From NCBI GenBank assembly GCA_002714185.1, contig PAWM01000002.1:4278-68277 (forward strand): a DNA stretch of 64,000 nt, given 5' to 3'. Position 1 is the first letter of the stretch; every line of letters starts with the position of its first letter. Both the position numbers and the translations under genes were made by a program. The DNA comes from Flavobacteriales bacterium. GTDB taxonomy: Bacteria > Bacteroidota > Bacteroidia > Flavobacteriales > TMED113. Below the pieces are notes generated by a model. It was not told where the DNA came from, did no database searches, and worked only from the letters and a program-made list of their open reading frames with translations. Positions 55,584 to 64,000 of this stretch are shown here, one piece after another.

Positions 55584-57146
55584 TTAAATAAAATTAGTAT
55601 CATTAATTAATTGTTTTGTATAATTATTTACACCATCTAATAATAAATTTTTTGAATTAACAAAATCAATAATTTCACCATTTTTTAATACAATTACTTT
55701 ATTACATAAATAATAAATAGAATTTATATCGTGAGAAATAAAAATGATAGTAATTTTTAAAACTGAATTGATAAAACGAATTAATTCTAAAATAGATAAC
55801 TGAGTTTTAATATCTAAAGCAGAAATAGATTCATCAAAAACAATAACATCAGGGTTAGATGCTAATACACGAGCAATCGAAACCCTTTGTTTTTGACCAC
55901 CAGAAAGCTCATGAGGATACATATTTATAAGTTCTTCTTTTAAAGAAACAAGATTAAAAAGATCAGAAACCAAATAATTAGTTTTATATAAATCAACTAT
56001 TTCAGAAACACTATTTCCAACAGTATATTTAGGATTAAAAGAAGAGTATGGATCTTGATAAACCATTTGAACAGAGTTTTTTAAAAAAAATCTATTATTA
56101 GGATAAATAAAATCACCAGTAAAACTATTATGAAGACCACAAAGAATCCTACCTAAAGTTGTTTTTCCTGAACCAGAAGAACCAACAACCCCCAAACACT
56201 CCCCCCAACCAACAGAAAAGGAAATGTTTTTTAAAGCAAAAAATAAACCATCACCTTTTGTTTTATAAGAAACAGATAATTTTTTAATATCAAATAAAAC
56301 AGAATCTTTTTTTTCATTTTTTTTAATAAATTTTTTATAAAAACCATAAGAATCAATATTAAAAGAATTAAACCGAGAACGTGTTTTAATAATATTTAAC
56401 ATCTTATATAAATCAGAAAAAAGAGAAGAAGAAGAAGGTTTACCAACATTAATAAAAGAAGAATTTTTAAACAAGTACACCCGATTACAATAATAGTTTA
56501 TTAAATCAATATTGTGACTTATTAAAAGAACACTTAAATTATAATTGTTTTTTAATTTTAAAATTAAATCTAAAACCGCCCTTTGTGTAGAGGGGTCCAA
56601 AGAAGTAGTTGGTTCGTCTGCAATTAAAAGACTAGGTTTAGATGCTAAAGCTATAGCGATAACCACCCTTTGTTTTTGACCACCAGAAAGCTCGTGGGGG
56701 TAGGAAAAATAAACCTTCTCAGGAAAAAGAATACCAACATCTTTTAACAAACCAAAACAATAATCAAGATTATCTTTTACACCAACAAAAGAGCAGGCTT
56801 CTTTAATTTGTTTTCCACAAATCATAGTTGGATTAAGCGATGTTGATGGGTTTTGAAAAACCATAGAAACATCTCCCCCCCTTAACGAACACCAATCCTC
56901 ATCGTTATTAGAAAGAAAATTAAAGCAACCATTAGTATTATTAAAAATAGCACTATCAGCCGTTACTGAAAAAACCTTACGATTTAAGAAACCCATTAAA
57001 AAATATGAAAAAACAGACTTTCCTGACCCAGAGTCACCAAAAAGACCAACCACCTCACCTTTGTGAATATTAAAATCAGACCCACTAATTAATTTCTCAC
57101 TCTTTTTAGATATTGTTAGGTTTTTTATTTCAATTAAATTAATCAT
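55584..57146 (-). CDS. Peptide-type ABC transporter with two fused ATPase domains
   Basis: 520 residues from ATG 57146 (TTG at 57149 is an alternative). Domain 1 has Walker A GDSGSGKS (about 35-42), signature LSGGQKQR and Walker B LLIADEPTTSLD. Domain 2 has Walker A GSSGSGKTT, a second LSGGQKQR and VIVFDESISALD. This is the DppD-DppF/YejF-like layout serving oligopeptide importers or exporters. No permease or binding protein gene is in the neighbourhood, so partners must be encoded elsewhere. It shares one base with the stop of the upstream serine hydrolase gene (TGATG). Confidence 0.9.
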   Translation of the reverse strand: MINLIEIKNLTISKKSEKLISGSDFNIHKGEVVGLFGDSGSGKSVFSYFLMGFLNRKVFSVTADSAIFNNTNGCFNFLSNNDEDWCSLRGGDVSMVFQNPSTSLNPTMICGKQIKEACSFVGVKDNLDYCFGLLKDVGILFPEKVYFSYPHELSGGQKQRVVIAIALASKPSLLIADEPTTSLDPSTQRAVLDLILKLKNNYNLSVLLISHNIDLINYYCNRVYLFKNSSFINVGKPSSSSLFSDLYKMLNIIKTRSRFNSFNIDSYGFYKKFIKKNEKKDSVLFDIKKLSVSYKTKGDGLFFALKNISFSVGWGECLGVVGSSGSGKTTLGRILCGLHNSFTGDFIYPNNRFFLKNSVQMVYQDPYSSFNPKYTVGNSVSEIVDLYKTNYLVSDLFNLVSLKEELINMYPHELSGGQKQRVSIARVLASNPDVIVFDESISALDIKTQLSILELIRFINSVLKITIIFISHDINSIYYLCNKVIVLKNGEIIDFVNSKNLLLDGVNNYTKQLINDTNFI

Positions 57147-58321
57147 CAATACGAATATTCAGAAATTACAGCTTCAATAAATAACTTAAGGTTATCTGTA
57201 AGTTTATACATATTGTTGTCGGCAGATTTTTCATTTTCACGCATACCAAGTCGAACAAAAACTAAATTTAATTCAGGAATAACCACAACATACTGTCCGT
57301 TAAAACCACGAGCATAAAAAACAGGAAAGTCCTTCACTTGAGCGACCCACCAACCGTTTGAATAATAGTCAACAACCTTATCGTGTGAATCAATTTTTTC
57401 ATAAAGTTTAGGTTTAGACAACAACCAATTAACATAGTCTTCCGAAACCACGCTCTCACCCATAAAATCACCCTTATTAAGCATAAGTAGACCAATTTTA
57501 GAAAAATCCCTTGCATTACTATTAAAACAACAAAAGGTTTTTTCTAATCCACCACTATAATCAGTTGTCCAAAGTGCATTTTTACGAGCACCAATTTTTG
57601 ACCACAAAACACGACCAGCAAAAGATGATACACTTTCACCCACAGCTCTTTCAAGAACCACACCAAGAAGTTGGGTGTTTCCACTTTGGTAATTGTATAT
57701 TGTACCAGGAGGGGAAATAAAACGAGTGTTCAAAATTAGGTTTTTTAAATTAGTTCCATAATATGATTTTGCTGTAACACTAATAGGTTTTTTATAGTGT
57801 TCTAACCAATCTAACCCCGACGACATCTCTAAAAGGTGTTTAATTTTTACATCAAAATTTTTATAAGGTTTTAATTCAGGTAAAAAATCAAAAACACTTT
57901 GGTTAACATTATCAATAAAACCACTATCAATAGCACAACCCACCAAAAGTGATGTTATGCTTTTAGCCACAGAGAAAGAATTTGTTGTAGAGTTTTCGCC
58001 ACCACCACCCCAATATTTTTCAAAACGAACACTATCATTTTGAACAACTAAAAAAGCAATAGTTTTAGATTTTTTTAAAACATGTTTTAGTTTTTCAGAG
58101 GGCTTAAAGAGGTTATAGTTATAACCATTAGGAATTTTATAAGGTTTTTTAGCCTCCACCTCTCTTGAGTAAAAAAATACATGGTCATCAATTTGAGCTG
58201 AGTTTTGCCCCCGTAAATAAGTGCACCTTAACCCATGAAACAAGTAAGAAACATCAAAAATAAAAACAATTGAAGTAAGGAAAAAAATAAAAAAAATAAA
58301 ATAAAAAAATAATTTTTTCAT
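57146..58321 (-). CDS. Beta-lactamase-family serine hydrolase
   Basis: 391 residues with an N-terminal membrane anchor or signal (FFYFIFFIFFLTSIVFIF), so located in the cell envelope. The class C/esterase SxxK nucleophile motif is in FSVAKSITSLLVG (about 120-132). The Tyr motif appears as YNYQSGNTQLLG, and GFNGQYVVVIPE occupies the KTG-equivalent strand region. It resembles 6-aminohexanoate-dimer hydrolase/EstB-type enzymes rather than a resistance beta-lactamase. It overlaps lipB by 4 bp and abuts the ABC gene. Confidence 0.87.
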   Translation of the reverse strand: MKKLFFYFIFFIFFLTSIVFIFDVSYLFHGLRCTYLRGQNSAQIDDHVFFYSREVEAKKPYKIPNGYNYNLFKPSEKLKHVLKKSKTIAFLVVQNDSVRFEKYWGGGGENSTTNSFSVAKSITSLLVGCAIDSGFIDNVNQSVFDFLPELKPYKNFDVKIKHLLEMSSGLDWLEHYKKPISVTAKSYYGTNLKNLILNTRFISPPGTIYNYQSGNTQLLGVVLERAVGESVSSFAGRVLWSKIGARKNALWTTDYSGGLEKTFCCFNSNARDFSKIGLLMLNKGDFMGESVVSEDYVNWLLSKPKLYEKIDSHDKVVDYYSNGWWVAQVKDFPVFYARGFNGQYVVVIPELNLVFVRLGMRENEKSADNNMYKLTDNLKLFIEAVISEYSY

Positions 58322-58995
58322 AAATCAACAAGCCTACAATTAAAAACCTTTTCAAAAGAAACCCTAAACAAATCCTCTACTTTAGAAAAAGAAACATCAC
58401 AACCAACTTCCAAGTTTAAAGAAGTCACTCCTTTATCGGTGATACCACAAGGTATAATATTTTTAAAATAATCCAAATCAACCATAACATTAAAAGCTAA
58501 ACCATGCATTGTAACCCACCTACTAGCTCTAACACCCATTGCACAAATTTTTTTAAAATCACCACCACTATTTAACCACACACCTGTTGAGCCATCAAGC
58601 CTAACACCAGTTAAGTTGTATTCTTTTAATACATTAAAAACAACATTTTCTAAAAATCTTAAATACTTATGAATGTCGGTAAAAAAATTATCTAAATCCA
58701 AAACAGGGTAAACAACCAACTGACCCGGACCATGGTAGGTTATATCACCACCCCTATTAATTTTATAAAAATCAGCATTTTTTAAATGAAGCTCCTCATC
58801 ATTTAAAAGCAGGTTTTCTTTTTTTCCACTTTTACCAAGTGTGTACACGTGTGGATGTTGACAAAATAAAAGATAACTTTTCGTTGGTTTTTTACATCTC
58901 TTATCAGAAACAATAGAGTTAAGTATTGATTCTTGCACACCCCAAGCCTTCTTAAAATCGATAGTTCCTAAATTTTTAAAAAAAACAGTGTTCAT
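58318..58995 (-). CDS. lipB: Octanoyltransferase
   Basis: Transfers octanoyl from ACP to lipoyl domains, 225 residues. The substrate region RGGDITYHGPGQLVVYPV is near residues 83-100. The catalytic Lys is in FKKICAMGVRASRWVTMHG, and the catalytic Cys is in IIPCGITDKGVTSL (about 181). The gene is first of a minus-strand run and divergent from lysS over 44 bp. Confidence 0.95.
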   Translation of the reverse strand: MNTVFFKNLGTIDFKKAWGVQESILNSIVSDKRCKKPTKSYLLFCQHPHVYTLGKSGKKENLLLNDEELHLKNADFYKINRGGDITYHGPGQLVVYPVLDLDNFFTDIHKYLRFLENVVFNVLKEYNLTGVRLDGSTGVWLNSGGDFKKICAMGVRASRWVTMHGLAFNVMVDLDYFKNIIPCGITDKGVTSLNLEVGCDVSFSKVEDLFRVSFEKVFNCRLVDL

Positions 58996-59013
58996 TTGTT
59001 GTGTGAATATAAT

Positions 59014-59021
59014 TATATTTG
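59014..59021 (+). promoter_or_regulatory. -7 promoter element for lysS
   Basis: TATATTTG, an exact TAnnTTTG match. A TTG codon at 59019 lies inside this box, which argues against it as the lysS start and favours TTG at 59040, 18 nt downstream. A TTG triplet at 58996-58998 is a possible -33 element, though spacing is short. Confidence 0.5.
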
Positions 59022-59039
59022 ATTAAAATTATTTGTAAA

Positions 59040-60548
59040 TTGGAAAAATACACAGAACAAGAAGAAATAAGAAGAACTTCATTAAAAAAAATTATAGAAC
59101 TAGGCATAAACCCATATCCAGCGGAAGAGTTCAAAATAAACACCAACAGTAAAGAAATTAAAACACAATTTTCCGAAAAAGAGAATATGTTTAAAAACAC
59201 AATTGTTGCGGGAAGAATTATGAGTAGAAGAATTATGGGTAAAGCATCATTTGTAGAACTAAAAGACTTTGAGGGTAGAATACAGGTTTACCTAAACCGA
59301 GACGAGTTGTGCCCAGGAGAAGACAAAACATTGTATAATGATGTTTTTAAAAAATACTTAGACATTGGAGATATTATAGGTGTTGAGGGTTCAGTTTTTG
59401 TGACAAAAGTCGGAGAGATAAGTATTCGTGCAAAAAAAATAAAAATATTATCCAAATCAATAAAACCACTACCTGTAGTAAAAACAGACTCTAGTGGAGT
59501 TGCCCATGATGCATTTAGTAACACAGAATTAAGATATAGACAAAGATCTTTAGACTTAATTGTTAATGATGACTCCTGGTTAACTTTTGAAAAAAGAACA
59601 AAAATTTTCAATACAATAAGAAACCACCTAAACAACAAGGGTTATATAGAGGTAGAAACACCAATACTTCAACCTATAGTGGGGGGTGCTGCAGCTAGAC
59701 CATTCGTTACACACCACAACACACTAGATATTCCACTATACTTAAGGGTTGCAAACGAATTATATTTAAAAAGATTAATTGTTGGTGGAAAAGAGGGTGT
59801 GTATGAGTTTGCAAAAGATTTTAGAAACGAGGGGATGGATAAAACTCACAATCCAGAATTCACAATGTTAGAGTTTTACGTGGCATACAAGGATTATAAT
59901 TGGATGATGTTTTTTATAGAGGATTTGTTTGAAAAGGTTGCAAAAGTTGTTTGTGGAGAATTGAAAATAAAATATGGAAAAAACACAATAAACTTTAAGG
60001 GGCCATATAAAAAAATACCCTTTTTTAAAGCTATTAAAAATGAAACCGGAGACGATATTTCAAAAATGTCAAAAAATGAATTAATAAATTATTGTAAAGA
60101 AAAAAATATAGACATAAATAAGTCAATGGGTATGGGAAAATTATTCGATGCTGTTTTTAGTGAGTATTGTGAAAAAAAACTAATACAACCAACCTACATA
60201 ACAGACTATCCTATAGAAATGTCTCCGTTAACAAAAAAACATAGAAATATAGAAGGTTTAACCGAAAGATTTGAACTTTTTATTAATGGTAAAGAAATTG
60301 CTAATGCATATTCAGAACAAAACAACCCTATTGAACAAAGAAGAAGCCTAGAAGAGCAAATGATGTTGGGTGAGAAGGGGGATGATGAAGCAATGATTAT
60401 AGATAATCAGTTTTTAAAAGCACTAGAATACGGTATGCCTCCAACATCTGGTATAGGTATAGGTATGGATAGACTAACAATGCTATTAACAAATAATAAT
60501 TCAATACAAGATGTTTTATTTTTTCCACAAATGAAACCAGAAAAATAA
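59040..60548 (+). CDS. lysS: Lysyl-tRNA synthetase, class II (TTG start)
   Basis: Charges tRNA-Lys, 502 residues. The N-terminal OB-fold anticodon domain includes VAGRIMSRRIMGKASFVEL and RIQVYLNRDEL. The class II core shows ETPILQPIVGGAAARPF, the motif 2 region FRNEGMDKTHNPEFTMLEFY and motif 3 GIGIGMDRLTMLLTN. Starting at TTG 59040 gives MEKYTEQEEIRRTSLKKI, matching how relatives begin. No ATG is available. The codons are A/C-rich, unlike + strand genes left of 54 kb. Confidence 0.95.
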   Translation: MEKYTEQEEIRRTSLKKIIELGINPYPAEEFKINTNSKEIKTQFSEKENMFKNTIVAGRIMSRRIMGKASFVELKDFEGRIQVYLNRDELCPGEDKTLYNDVFKKYLDIGDIIGVEGSVFVTKVGEISIRAKKIKILSKSIKPLPVVKTDSSGVAHDAFSNTELRYRQRSLDLIVNDDSWLTFEKRTKIFNTIRNHLNNKGYIEVETPILQPIVGGAAARPFVTHHNTLDIPLYLRVANELYLKRLIVGGKEGVYEFAKDFRNEGMDKTHNPEFTMLEFYVAYKDYNWMMFFIEDLFEKVAKVVCGELKIKYGKNTINFKGPYKKIPFFKAIKNETGDDISKMSKNELINYCKEKNIDINKSMGMGKLFDAVFSEYCEKKLIQPTYITDYPIEMSPLTKKHRNIEGLTERFELFINGKEIANAYSEQNNPIEQRRSLEEQMMLGEKGDDEAMIIDNQFLKALEYGMPPTSGIGIGMDRLTMLLTNNNSIQDVLFFPQMKPEK

Positions 60549-60552
60549 AAAA

Positions 60553-60972
60553 ATGAAAATAACAATAGGGTCAGATCATGCAGGTTTTGAATATAAAACA
60601 AAAATTATAGAGTATTTAGAAAATAATAATCACAATATTTTAGATGTTGGAACTCACAGCCAAAACAGTGTAGACTACCCAGACTATGCTCATTTAGTTG
60701 CAGAGGAGGTTGTTGTGGGAGCTGATTTTGGGGTTTTGATTTGTGGTAGCGGAAACGGTGTTAGTATGGCAGCCAACAAACATAAAAAAATTAGAGCTGC
60801 ACTATGTTGGAACAAGGAAATAACAAAACTTGCAAGACAACACAATAATGCAAATATAATATCATTACCAGCACGTTTTTTGTCAATAAAAGAATGTGTT
60901 GAATTAATAAAAATATTTTTAACAGAACCATTTGAGGGTGGGAGACACTCTAAAAGGGTTGATAAAATTTAA
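60553..60972 (+). CDS. rpiB: Ribose-5-phosphate isomerase B
   Basis: LacAB/RpiB-fold isomerase interconverting ribose-5-P and ribulose-5-P, 139 residues. ITIGSDHAGFEYK at the start and the active-site block LICGSGNGVSMAANKHKKIRAALCW (Cys about 63) are characteristic, as is the ending GGRHSKRVDKI. It sits 4 bp after lysS and 4 bp before the peptidase gene, so the three are likely one transcript. Confidence 0.93.
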   Translation: MKITIGSDHAGFEYKTKIIEYLENNNHNILDVGTHSQNSVDYPDYAHLVAEEVVVGADFGVLICGSGNGVSMAANKHKKIRAALCWNKEITKLARQHNNANIISLPARFLSIKECVELIKIFLTEPFEGGRHSKRVDKI

Positions 60973-60976
60973 ACCA

Positions 60977-62521
60977 ATGAAAAAAATAATAATACTACTA
61001 TTGATTTTTTCTTCACAATTGTTTTCCCAAGTAGAAAGCATAGGAGAAACAATTAAATTGAACAAATTAAAATAACATATATTAATTTTAGCTTCTGACT
61101 CCTTAGAAGGGAGAGAGGTTGGGCAACCTGGAGAATTTATGGCCGCAGAATATATGTCGAATTATTTTAAAGATATAGGTATACCACCATATAAAGACTC
61201 AACATATTATCAAAAAATTCCTTTAGAAAAAAGAGAATTAAAAACTGTAAATATTTCTGTTGGCGATAAAAGATACGAGTATAAAAAAGACCACTACACA
61301 TATCCTAATTTTAGTCAAACAGAAATAAAAACCAATAATATTGTTTTTTTAGGATATGGAATTGATACTAAAAATTATAGTGATTATAATACTAATGTTG
61401 AGGGAAATGTGATTATGGTTTTTAATGGTGAACCAAAAGATAATAACGGAAACTATATTGTTTCAGGGGGTAAAGAGCAGTCACCAGAGTCTAGTTATAG
61501 GTTTAAATTGAGTAAAGCAAAAGAAAAGGGGGTTAAAGCTATATTTTTTGTGACAGAAAACTTTAAAGAAAACTACAACAGGGTTGAACATAAAATAGAA
61601 CACCCAGGAGTATCTCTCTTAAAAAAAGAAGAGCCTATTCCATTTTTTTATATAAATAAAGAAATGGCCAAAGACATATTGGGTAAACATAAAATAGAAA
61701 AACTAAAGAAAAAAATATCATCAAAAAAAACAACAATTAATAAAAAATTAAAGAAAACAATATCAATAACCACAAAAAACAATGACACCTTTTTTTACGG
61801 CAACAATGTTCTCGCTTATATTGAAGGGGCGGATCCGGTGTTGAAAAATGAAATTATTGTAATTACCGCCCACTATGACCATATTGGTGTAATTGATGGT
61901 TTAATCCATAATGGAGCCGATGATAATGCTACAGGAACAGCTGCACTATTAGAAATAGCAGCCGCATTTCAACTTGCAAAAAAAACAGGATATGAGTTTA
62001 AAAGAAGTATTTTAATTTTCCCAAATTCCGCAGAAGAAAAAGGACTCTTAGGCTCTTATTATTATGTTGAAAACCCAGAGTTTCCACTTGGAAACACTAT
62101 CGCCTGTTTAAATGTAGATATGATAGGCAGGATGGATGAGTTTCACCCCAACGATAGTAATTATGTTTATTTAATAGGGTCGGATAAATTAAGTACAGAC
62201 CTACACAATCTCTCAGAAAAATCAAATAAAAAATATGTTAACATGGATTTAGACTACACCTTTAATGACCCAAATGACCCAAATAGATTTTACTATAGGT
62301 CGGACCATTATAATTTTGCTAAAAAAGGCATTCCATCCATATTTTATTTTAGTGGTGTACATAAAGATTACCACAAACACACAGATACTGTGGAAAAATT
62401 AATTTATGAAAAAGTAGAAAAAACGGCTAGATTAATTTTTTATACCGCATGGGAACTTTCAAATGCAGAAAAAAAACCAAAGGTTGATAAAAAAAACACA
62501 TTTAATCTTAATAGGTACTAA
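60977..62521 (+). pseudogene. M28 family metallopeptidase with an in-frame TAA
   Basis: Exported Zn aminopeptidase. The ATG at 60977 opens a clear signal peptide (MKKIIILLLIFSSQLFSQ). A TAA at 61073-61075 stops the frame after KLNKLK, and the same frame continues as HILILASDSLEGREVGQPGEF, the expected next residues for this family, through to 62521 (514 codons in all). Downstream are a PA-like insert and the M28 metal ligands: TAHYDHIG, GADDNATGTAALLE, NSAEEKGLLGS, NVDMIGRMDE and YRSDHYNF. An internal start at 61139 would lack the signal peptide. Real decay, readthrough or a base-call error are all possible. It overlaps the ALDH gene end by 4 bp. Confidence 0.82.
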
Positions 62522-64000
62522 AAATCAAACTTTATTCCTTGTGCTAAAGGTAAGTCTTCAGAATAATTAATTGTATTAGTTTGTCGTCTCATATATGCTT
62601 TCCAGGCATCTGATCCGGATTCTCGCCCACCACCTGTTTCTTTTTCTCCACCGAAAGCACCACCAATTTCAGCCCCAGAAGTACCAATATTAACATTTGC
62701 AATACCACAATCAGATCCAGCATGAGACAAAAACTTTTCAGCCTCTCTAACACTGTTTGTCATAATAGCAGAAGAGAGACCTTGTGGTACATTATTTTGA
62801 ATAGAGATAGCTTCATCAATTTCCGAGTACTTCATTAAATATAATATTGGAGCAAAGGTTTCAGTTTGAACAATGTCACTTTCATTAGAAACCTCAGCAA
62901 TAACAGGTTTCACATAACAACCTGAAGAGTATTCATCACCCCCTAAAACTCCGCCTGAAACTATTATTTTTCCACAAGTATTTATTTTTTCCAAAGCACT
63001 TAGATACATTTCAACAGCACCCACATCAATAAGTGGACCCATGTGATTTTTTTCATCTAAAGGATTCCCTATTTTTATTTGAGCATATGCTTTAATTAAA
63101 TTTTCTTTAACCTTTTCATAAATAGAATCATGAACAATAAGACGCCTTGTTGTTGTGCATCTTTGTCCCGCGGTTCCCACAGCACCAAAAACAACACCAA
63201 CTGTAGCTATATTTAAATCAGCATCGGGAGTAATAATCATAGCATTATTTCCACCTAACTCTAAAATTGTTTTACCAAATCTTTCAGCCACCTTACTACC
63301 AACAACCCTTCCCATTTTTGTTGATCCAGTTGCAGAAATCAATGGAACACGAGAGTCTCCTGTTAGCCACTCCCCAACAGACGAGTCCCCATTTACAAGT
63401 ACACAAACACCCTCAGGTAAATTATTGTTTTCTAATACTTTTGACATAATTTTTTGACAAGCAATAGCACAAAAGGGTGTTTTTTCAGACGGTTTCCAAA
63501 CACAAACATCTCCACAAACCCATGCTAATGCAGCATTCCATGCCCACACAGCAACAGGAAAATTAAATGCAGAAATTATACCCACAACCCCTAATGGATG
63601 GTATTGTTCATACATTCTATGCTGACTTCTTTCAGAGTGTAAAGTGATGCCACAAAGTTGTCTAGATAATCCAACAGCAAAATCACAAATATCAATCATT
63701 TCTTGAACCTCACCCAAACCCTCTTGTAAAGATTTACCCATCTCATAAGAAACTAGTTTTCCTAAGTTTATTTTATTTTTTCTAAACTCCTCTCCAAATT
63801 GTCTTACAATCTCCCCTCTTTTTGGTGCAGGAATCATTCTCCAAACCTTAAATGCTTCAGTAGCAGTGTCAATAACGTTTTGATATTGTTCTAGTGAAGT
63901 TGCTTGTATTGTGCCAATTTTTTTCCCATCTACAGGAGAAAACGAGTCAAAACTACTAACACTTTTTAAGTCCCATAATTGACCAGTAGATGTTCCTGAG
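62518..64000 (-). CDS. Aldehyde dehydrogenase, ALDH7/piperideine-6-carboxylate type (5' truncated by window)
   Basis: The frame is open from 62518 to the window edge, with at least 494 residues visible. Beyond the internal Met at 63837 it continues upstream as ATEAFKVWR and, further back, FDSFSPVDGKKIGTIQAT, so the true start lies outside. Cofactor segment GIISAFNFPVAVWAWNAAL, ATGSTKMGR, LELGGNNAM, the catalytic Cys in GTAGQRCTTTRRL and ETFAPILY are intact. The GQRCTTTRR form and overall pattern fit the ALDH7 (antiquitin/AmaB) group that oxidises aminoadipate semialdehyde in lysine breakdown. The substrate is inferred. Confidence 0.9.
   Translation of the reverse strand, partial: SGTSTGQLWDLKSVSSFDSFSPVDGKKIGTIQATSLEQYQNVIDTATEAFKVWRMIPAPKRGEIVRQFGEEFRKNKINLGKLVSYEMGKSLQEGLGEVQEMIDICDFAVGLSRQLCGITLHSERSQHRMYEQYHPLGVVGIISAFNFPVAVWAWNAALAWVCGDVCVWKPSEKTPFCAIACQKIMSKVLENNNLPEGVCVLVNGDSSVGEWLTGDSRVPLISATGSTKMGRVVGSKVAERFGKTILELGGNNAMIITPDADLNIATVGVVFGAVGTAGQRCTTTRRLIVHDSIYEKVKENLIKAYAQIKIGNPLDEKNHMGPLIDVGAVEMYLSALEKINTCGKIIVSGGVLGGDEYSSGCYVKPVIAEVSNESDIVQTETFAPILYLMKYSEIDEAISIQNNVPQGLSSAIMTNSVREAEKFLSHAGSDCGIANVNIGTSGAEIGGAFGGEKETGGGRESGSDAWKAYMRRQTNTINYSEDLPLAQGIKFDF

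Noticed and set aside
57146..58321. Antibiotic-resistance beta-lactamase
   Set aside because: SxxK is present, but the membrane anchor, GNTQLLG segment and lack of a clear KTG motif fit the broad esterase/dimer-hydrolase branch.

Overview
This is a gene-dense, strongly AT-rich chromosomal window from a member of the Bacteroidota, most likely a marine, small-genome Flavobacteriales lineage. The lineage call rests on gene families and gene order: the acpP-fabF-IPExxxDY-pyk neighbourhood, a holB-ricT-gldH-PBP1a run, gliding and type IX secretion (T9SS) signatures, a DUF2480 protein after a full SUF operon, an S46 dipeptidyl-peptidase and the b558-type succinate dehydrogenase. Genes lack Shine-Dalgarno sequences, and several are preceded by the Bacteroidota -7 promoter element TAnnTTTG. 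There is no prophage, insertion sequence, CRISPR array or rRNA operon. One tRNA (Thr, GGT) is present.

Layout. 0-8.5 kb: sugar kinase, rnhA/purN, acpP-fabF-IPExxxDY-pyk (with rnc missing from its usual place), pheS, two small unknown genes, pgk. 8.6-15.6 kb: DNA polymerase III delta', ricT, gldH, a class A penicillin-binding protein, the scoAB CoA-transferase and exonuclease III. 15.6-19.3 kb: a minus-strand surface/secretion cluster made of a Cys-rich redoxin-like lipoprotein, a cytochrome c/copper monooxygenase T9SS protein, a small T9SS protein and a collagen-like protein. 19.4-23.1 kb: tRNA-Thr, then ribonuclease R broken at an A11 tract and an Ig-like lipoprotein broken by a TAG. 23.2-29 kb: sdhCAB, an M24 Xaa-Pro aminopeptidase and thiL. 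29.1-35.2 kb: a complete SUF Fe-S assembly operon. 35.2-40.3 kb: S46 peptidase, an orphan ATP-grasp enzyme and a PurF-type amidotransferase. 40.3-44.7 kb: a divergent 3-hydroxyanthranilate degradation cluster. 44.7-54.1 kb: ileS, a DksA-like gene, lspA, pyrophosphatase, asd and uvrC. 54.1-54.4 kb: a 305-bp non-coding, almost pure A/T stretch where strand composition inverts. 54.4-59 kb: minus-strand beta-helix lipoprotein, double ABC ATPase, serine hydrolase and lipB. 59-64 kb: lysS, rpiB, an M28 peptidase with an in-frame TAA, and a truncated aldehyde dehydrogenase at the window edge.

How it works together. HAAO and ACMSD on one strand, and an SDR, aminomuconate-semialdehyde dehydrogenase and RidA-type deaminase on the other, form a route from 3-hydroxyanthranilate to 4-oxalocrotonate, so tryptophan carbon is burned rather than turned into NAD. 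Sdh, pyrophosphatase, pyk, pgk and scoAB fit an aerobic heterotroph. Peptidases (S46, M24, M28) fit protein and peptide feeding.

The + strand changes from G/T-rich (about 44-54 kb) to A/C-rich (about 54-64 kb) at the non-coding stretch. With leading strands being G-rich, this polarity marks a replication terminus, not an origin. Three genes are each broken by one small lesion. These could be real decay, tolerated slippage or readthrough, or sequence errors, and the sequence alone cannot decide.

The most unusual item is the copper/cytochrome/redoxin/T9SS/collagen cluster at 15.6-19.3 kb, whose joint function is unknown to me.
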